Assembly: GCA_963693365.1 (NCBI GenBank)
Contig: CAVNZM010000007.1
Span: forward strand, 9,176,001-9,240,000
Direction of reading: 5' to 3'
Source: Amoebidium appalachense
Taxonomy: Eukaryota > Ichthyosporea
Length of the DNA: 64,000 bases
In this document: one piece after another, positions 62,129-64,000 of the stretch
Layout: every line of letters starts with the position of its first letter
How positions within the stretch are numbered: the first letter of the stretch is position 1
Translations under genes and position numbers: made by a program
Notes under the pieces: generated by a model
Databases searched by the model: none
Told to the model about the DNA's origin: nothing
What the model saw: the letters and a program-made list of their open reading frames with translations, nothing else

Positions 62129-63702
62129 GTGGGTGGGATCACTGTTGTGCTTGGTCACCTCATCCATGCACACTAGTAGTTCGTGGACTCAAGGACTGCA
62201 CAGGTGCATGTGCACACATGTGCGCGCACATACACACACACATACAAGTCACACATGCACACACCCGAGCATGTACATGCACGCGCACACACGCACACGC
62301 AGGCACGCACGCACGCACGTGCGCGCGCACACACACACGCACACACTTACACACGTGCACGCACACACATGCGCGCACACGCAGACGCACACCCACACAC
62401 CACATACAACACAATGCACATACACAAGCGTACACATCCGCACACATAAAAACAGACTTTGCGCACACGTGACGTGCACAGTTACAACGCCCGTGCAAAC
62501 ACCCATCCACAGGCCGCATGCACAGCCACACACACACACACACATACATGCAAATGCACCCAGGTACGCACACATACTTGTCTTTGTAAGCACGTGTGCA
62601 TGTCCACTCTCTAGATATACTATGCAAGATACCACACATGCACATGCATATTATACCAGTACACACGGGCATAAGCGCCTGCTCACACGCGCACATCTAA
62701 GCTCAAGCCACAAGGCACAACTTCGTGTGCATCGGTGAGAATGTATAGTTACAAACCCGCCCTCCATGCCACTCCCATCTCTCCCCCCTTCTCCCTGCAC
62801 ACACACTGGTTAGTGCGTGTGCACTGCCACACGTCCATGTACCCACCCACACCCACATACTGCCATGAGCGAGCATGTGTTCCCGCCCGTTTCTCTTTTT
62901 TTATTGATGTGTTGCGCAAAAACATAGCATACCCCGTGCAATTGTATGCCGGTTGGTTATGGGGCATGGTAGAGAATCCAACCATTAACCTCTTGAGGAC
63001 CGGACTAATTGAATCTACCGGCTCCCGGTTGAGAATCCAACCATTAACCTCTTGAGGACCGGACTAATTGAATCTACCGGCTCCCGGACCTATACAACTC
63101 TATTGCCGCTTAAAATCAATATAAACCCCAATAAAACTGTAAATATCGACAGGTATGTGTCTTACCTACATATGTTTCTAAGCTGGTTTGGGCAAAATAT
63201 CATTATTTCGTATACTTTTGTAACTGTTTCTGAAGCCACCTTCGAGCGAGATTTTGGAGAAAAGTTTGAGCTGACATGAAATGTCGACAGAGCCGACCAA
63301 TCATATCTTGCCATTTCATATTGGTCCAATCACAAGTTGGCACTGACAGCATTTGGATGTCGTCAAGCCGGCAAGCACCCTTCGTAGTTGCACCATATAC
63401 AAAGCATCGTTATTAGAATAAAGTTCAATGTTTTTTTTTGCATAATACGAAAGAAAACTGTATATTTTACTTTCGTGCAGCTTTTATTTGACTGGTTCTT
63501 AACAACTTCATGTTCACATTAGGGCACAAACTTGCTGATGTCGGTTCCGGCTAACTCTATGTCGATCTCGTGAGATTTACGGAACTGAACAGGATAAGAC
63601 ACAATATTGAGAATCCACCATCAAGACACACAGATACATTAATGTAACACTATGCAGCCCCCCCCAAATACCTGTGTCTTTGTCACCCATATGTGACCAC
63701 AG

Positions 63703-63738
<36 letters not shown>

Positions 63739-63779
63739 TGAAACAGTATCTGAGTTGGGTTTCGTTAACGAGGGGAATA
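62129..63779. other. Probable last Ras intron or 3' flank
   Basis: It is dominated by CA/CACG-rich sequence to about 62560. A 59-bp unit is tandemly duplicated at 62972-63030 and 63031-63087. CCAAT motifs occur at about 63297 and 63333. An AATAAA lies at 63417-63422 and a C tract at about 63703-63738. No exon completing the GTPase fold was found. Confidence 0.5.
62972..63087 (+). repeat. 59-bp perfect tandem duplication
   Basis: GAGAATCCAACCATTAACCT and the next ~37 bases are repeated without visible differences at a 59-bp interval. Confidence 0.95.
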
Positions 63780-63938
63780 GGTCGAAACTCGGGTACTGTG
63801 GATGACGTGGGCCCCCCCTGAGGATGGGCTCTGCTTATTATGCATACTCTTTATGTATGGCTTGCATTCTGCATCGTGTTATCCGTTTGTTCTTGTGTAC
63901 TTCGTACTTTTTGACGCATTCAAACCCCCCCCCCCCCC
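63780..63938 (+). repeat. Poly-C-tailed interspersed repeat, most complete copy
   Basis: In order: GTCGAAACTCGGGTACTGTG, GATGACGTGGGCC, CCCTGAGGATGGGCTCTGCT, TATTATGCATACTCTTTATG, TTGCATTCTGCATCGTG, TTATCCGTTTGTTC, TGTGTACTTCGTACTTTTTG, ACGCATTCAAA and a C tail of 14. It serves as the reference for the family in this window. Confidence 0.7.
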
Positions 63939-64000
63939 TCCGGGCATGGTTGCTCTGTATCGTGCATCTGTAATTACATCCGCATTTTTCGCTGCACTGC

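Noticed and set aside
63225-63279. Frame ending FERDFGEKFELT as the last Ras exon
   Set aside because: An acceptor-like AG is in phase, but the peptide is too short for helix 5, lacks the usual EAF-type start and has no CAAX or basic region.

Overview
The window is nuclear DNA from an intron-rich eukaryote with very repeat-rich non-coding sequence. Its gene content points to a unicellular relative of animals, most likely an ichthyosporean (inference). It has a T-box transcription factor (a family of animals, their unicellular kin and some fungi), a fungal/plant-type sterol C-24 methyltransferase, a Ras GTPase, a C2H2 zinc-finger regulator and a proteinase K-like protease. All multi-exon models were rebuilt by hand from GT/AG sites and reading-frame phase. 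No expression data or database search was available.

Layout. 1-2.8 kb: no gene. 2.8-5.5 kb: LINE reverse transcriptase, minus strand, with a poly-A end. 6.5-11.4 kb: T-box gene, plus strand, 7 exons. 11.4-16.2 kb: no confident gene, strongly G/TG-rich. 16.3-20.7 kb: sterol methyltransferase, plus, 4 exons. 22.7-23.2 kb: small secreted protein with a duplicated six-cysteine module. 25.5-33.6 kb: ten-finger C2H2 protein, minus, 6 exons. It is divergent from a nitrobindin-like gene at 34.0-34.7 kb across a 484-bp shared promoter. 38.0-43.6 kb: divergent phosphatidylinositol-kinase-like protein, plus. 46.4-52.8 kb: secreted subtilase with a Pro/Thr linker and an unknown C-terminal domain, plus, 5 exons. 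52.8-57.1 kb: repeats and a polypurine tract. 57.1-62.1 kb and beyond: Ras GTPase, plus, last exon not found.

The genes are unrelated neighbours, as expected in a eukaryote. What unifies the window is its non-coding sequence. Introns are filled with long poly-C tracts (up to 47 C), CA repeats and (C)n(A)n compounds. These lie mostly with the C-rich strand as the sense strand of the host gene, in both plus- and minus-strand genes. A dispersed ~110-170 bp repeat with a poly-C tail occurs in at least eleven intronic copies and one 3' copy. Every intronic copy I found is in the sense orientation, and repeat-derived C/CA tracts abut several 3' splice sites. This sense-oriented, poly-C-tailed family is my best candidate for something undescribed.
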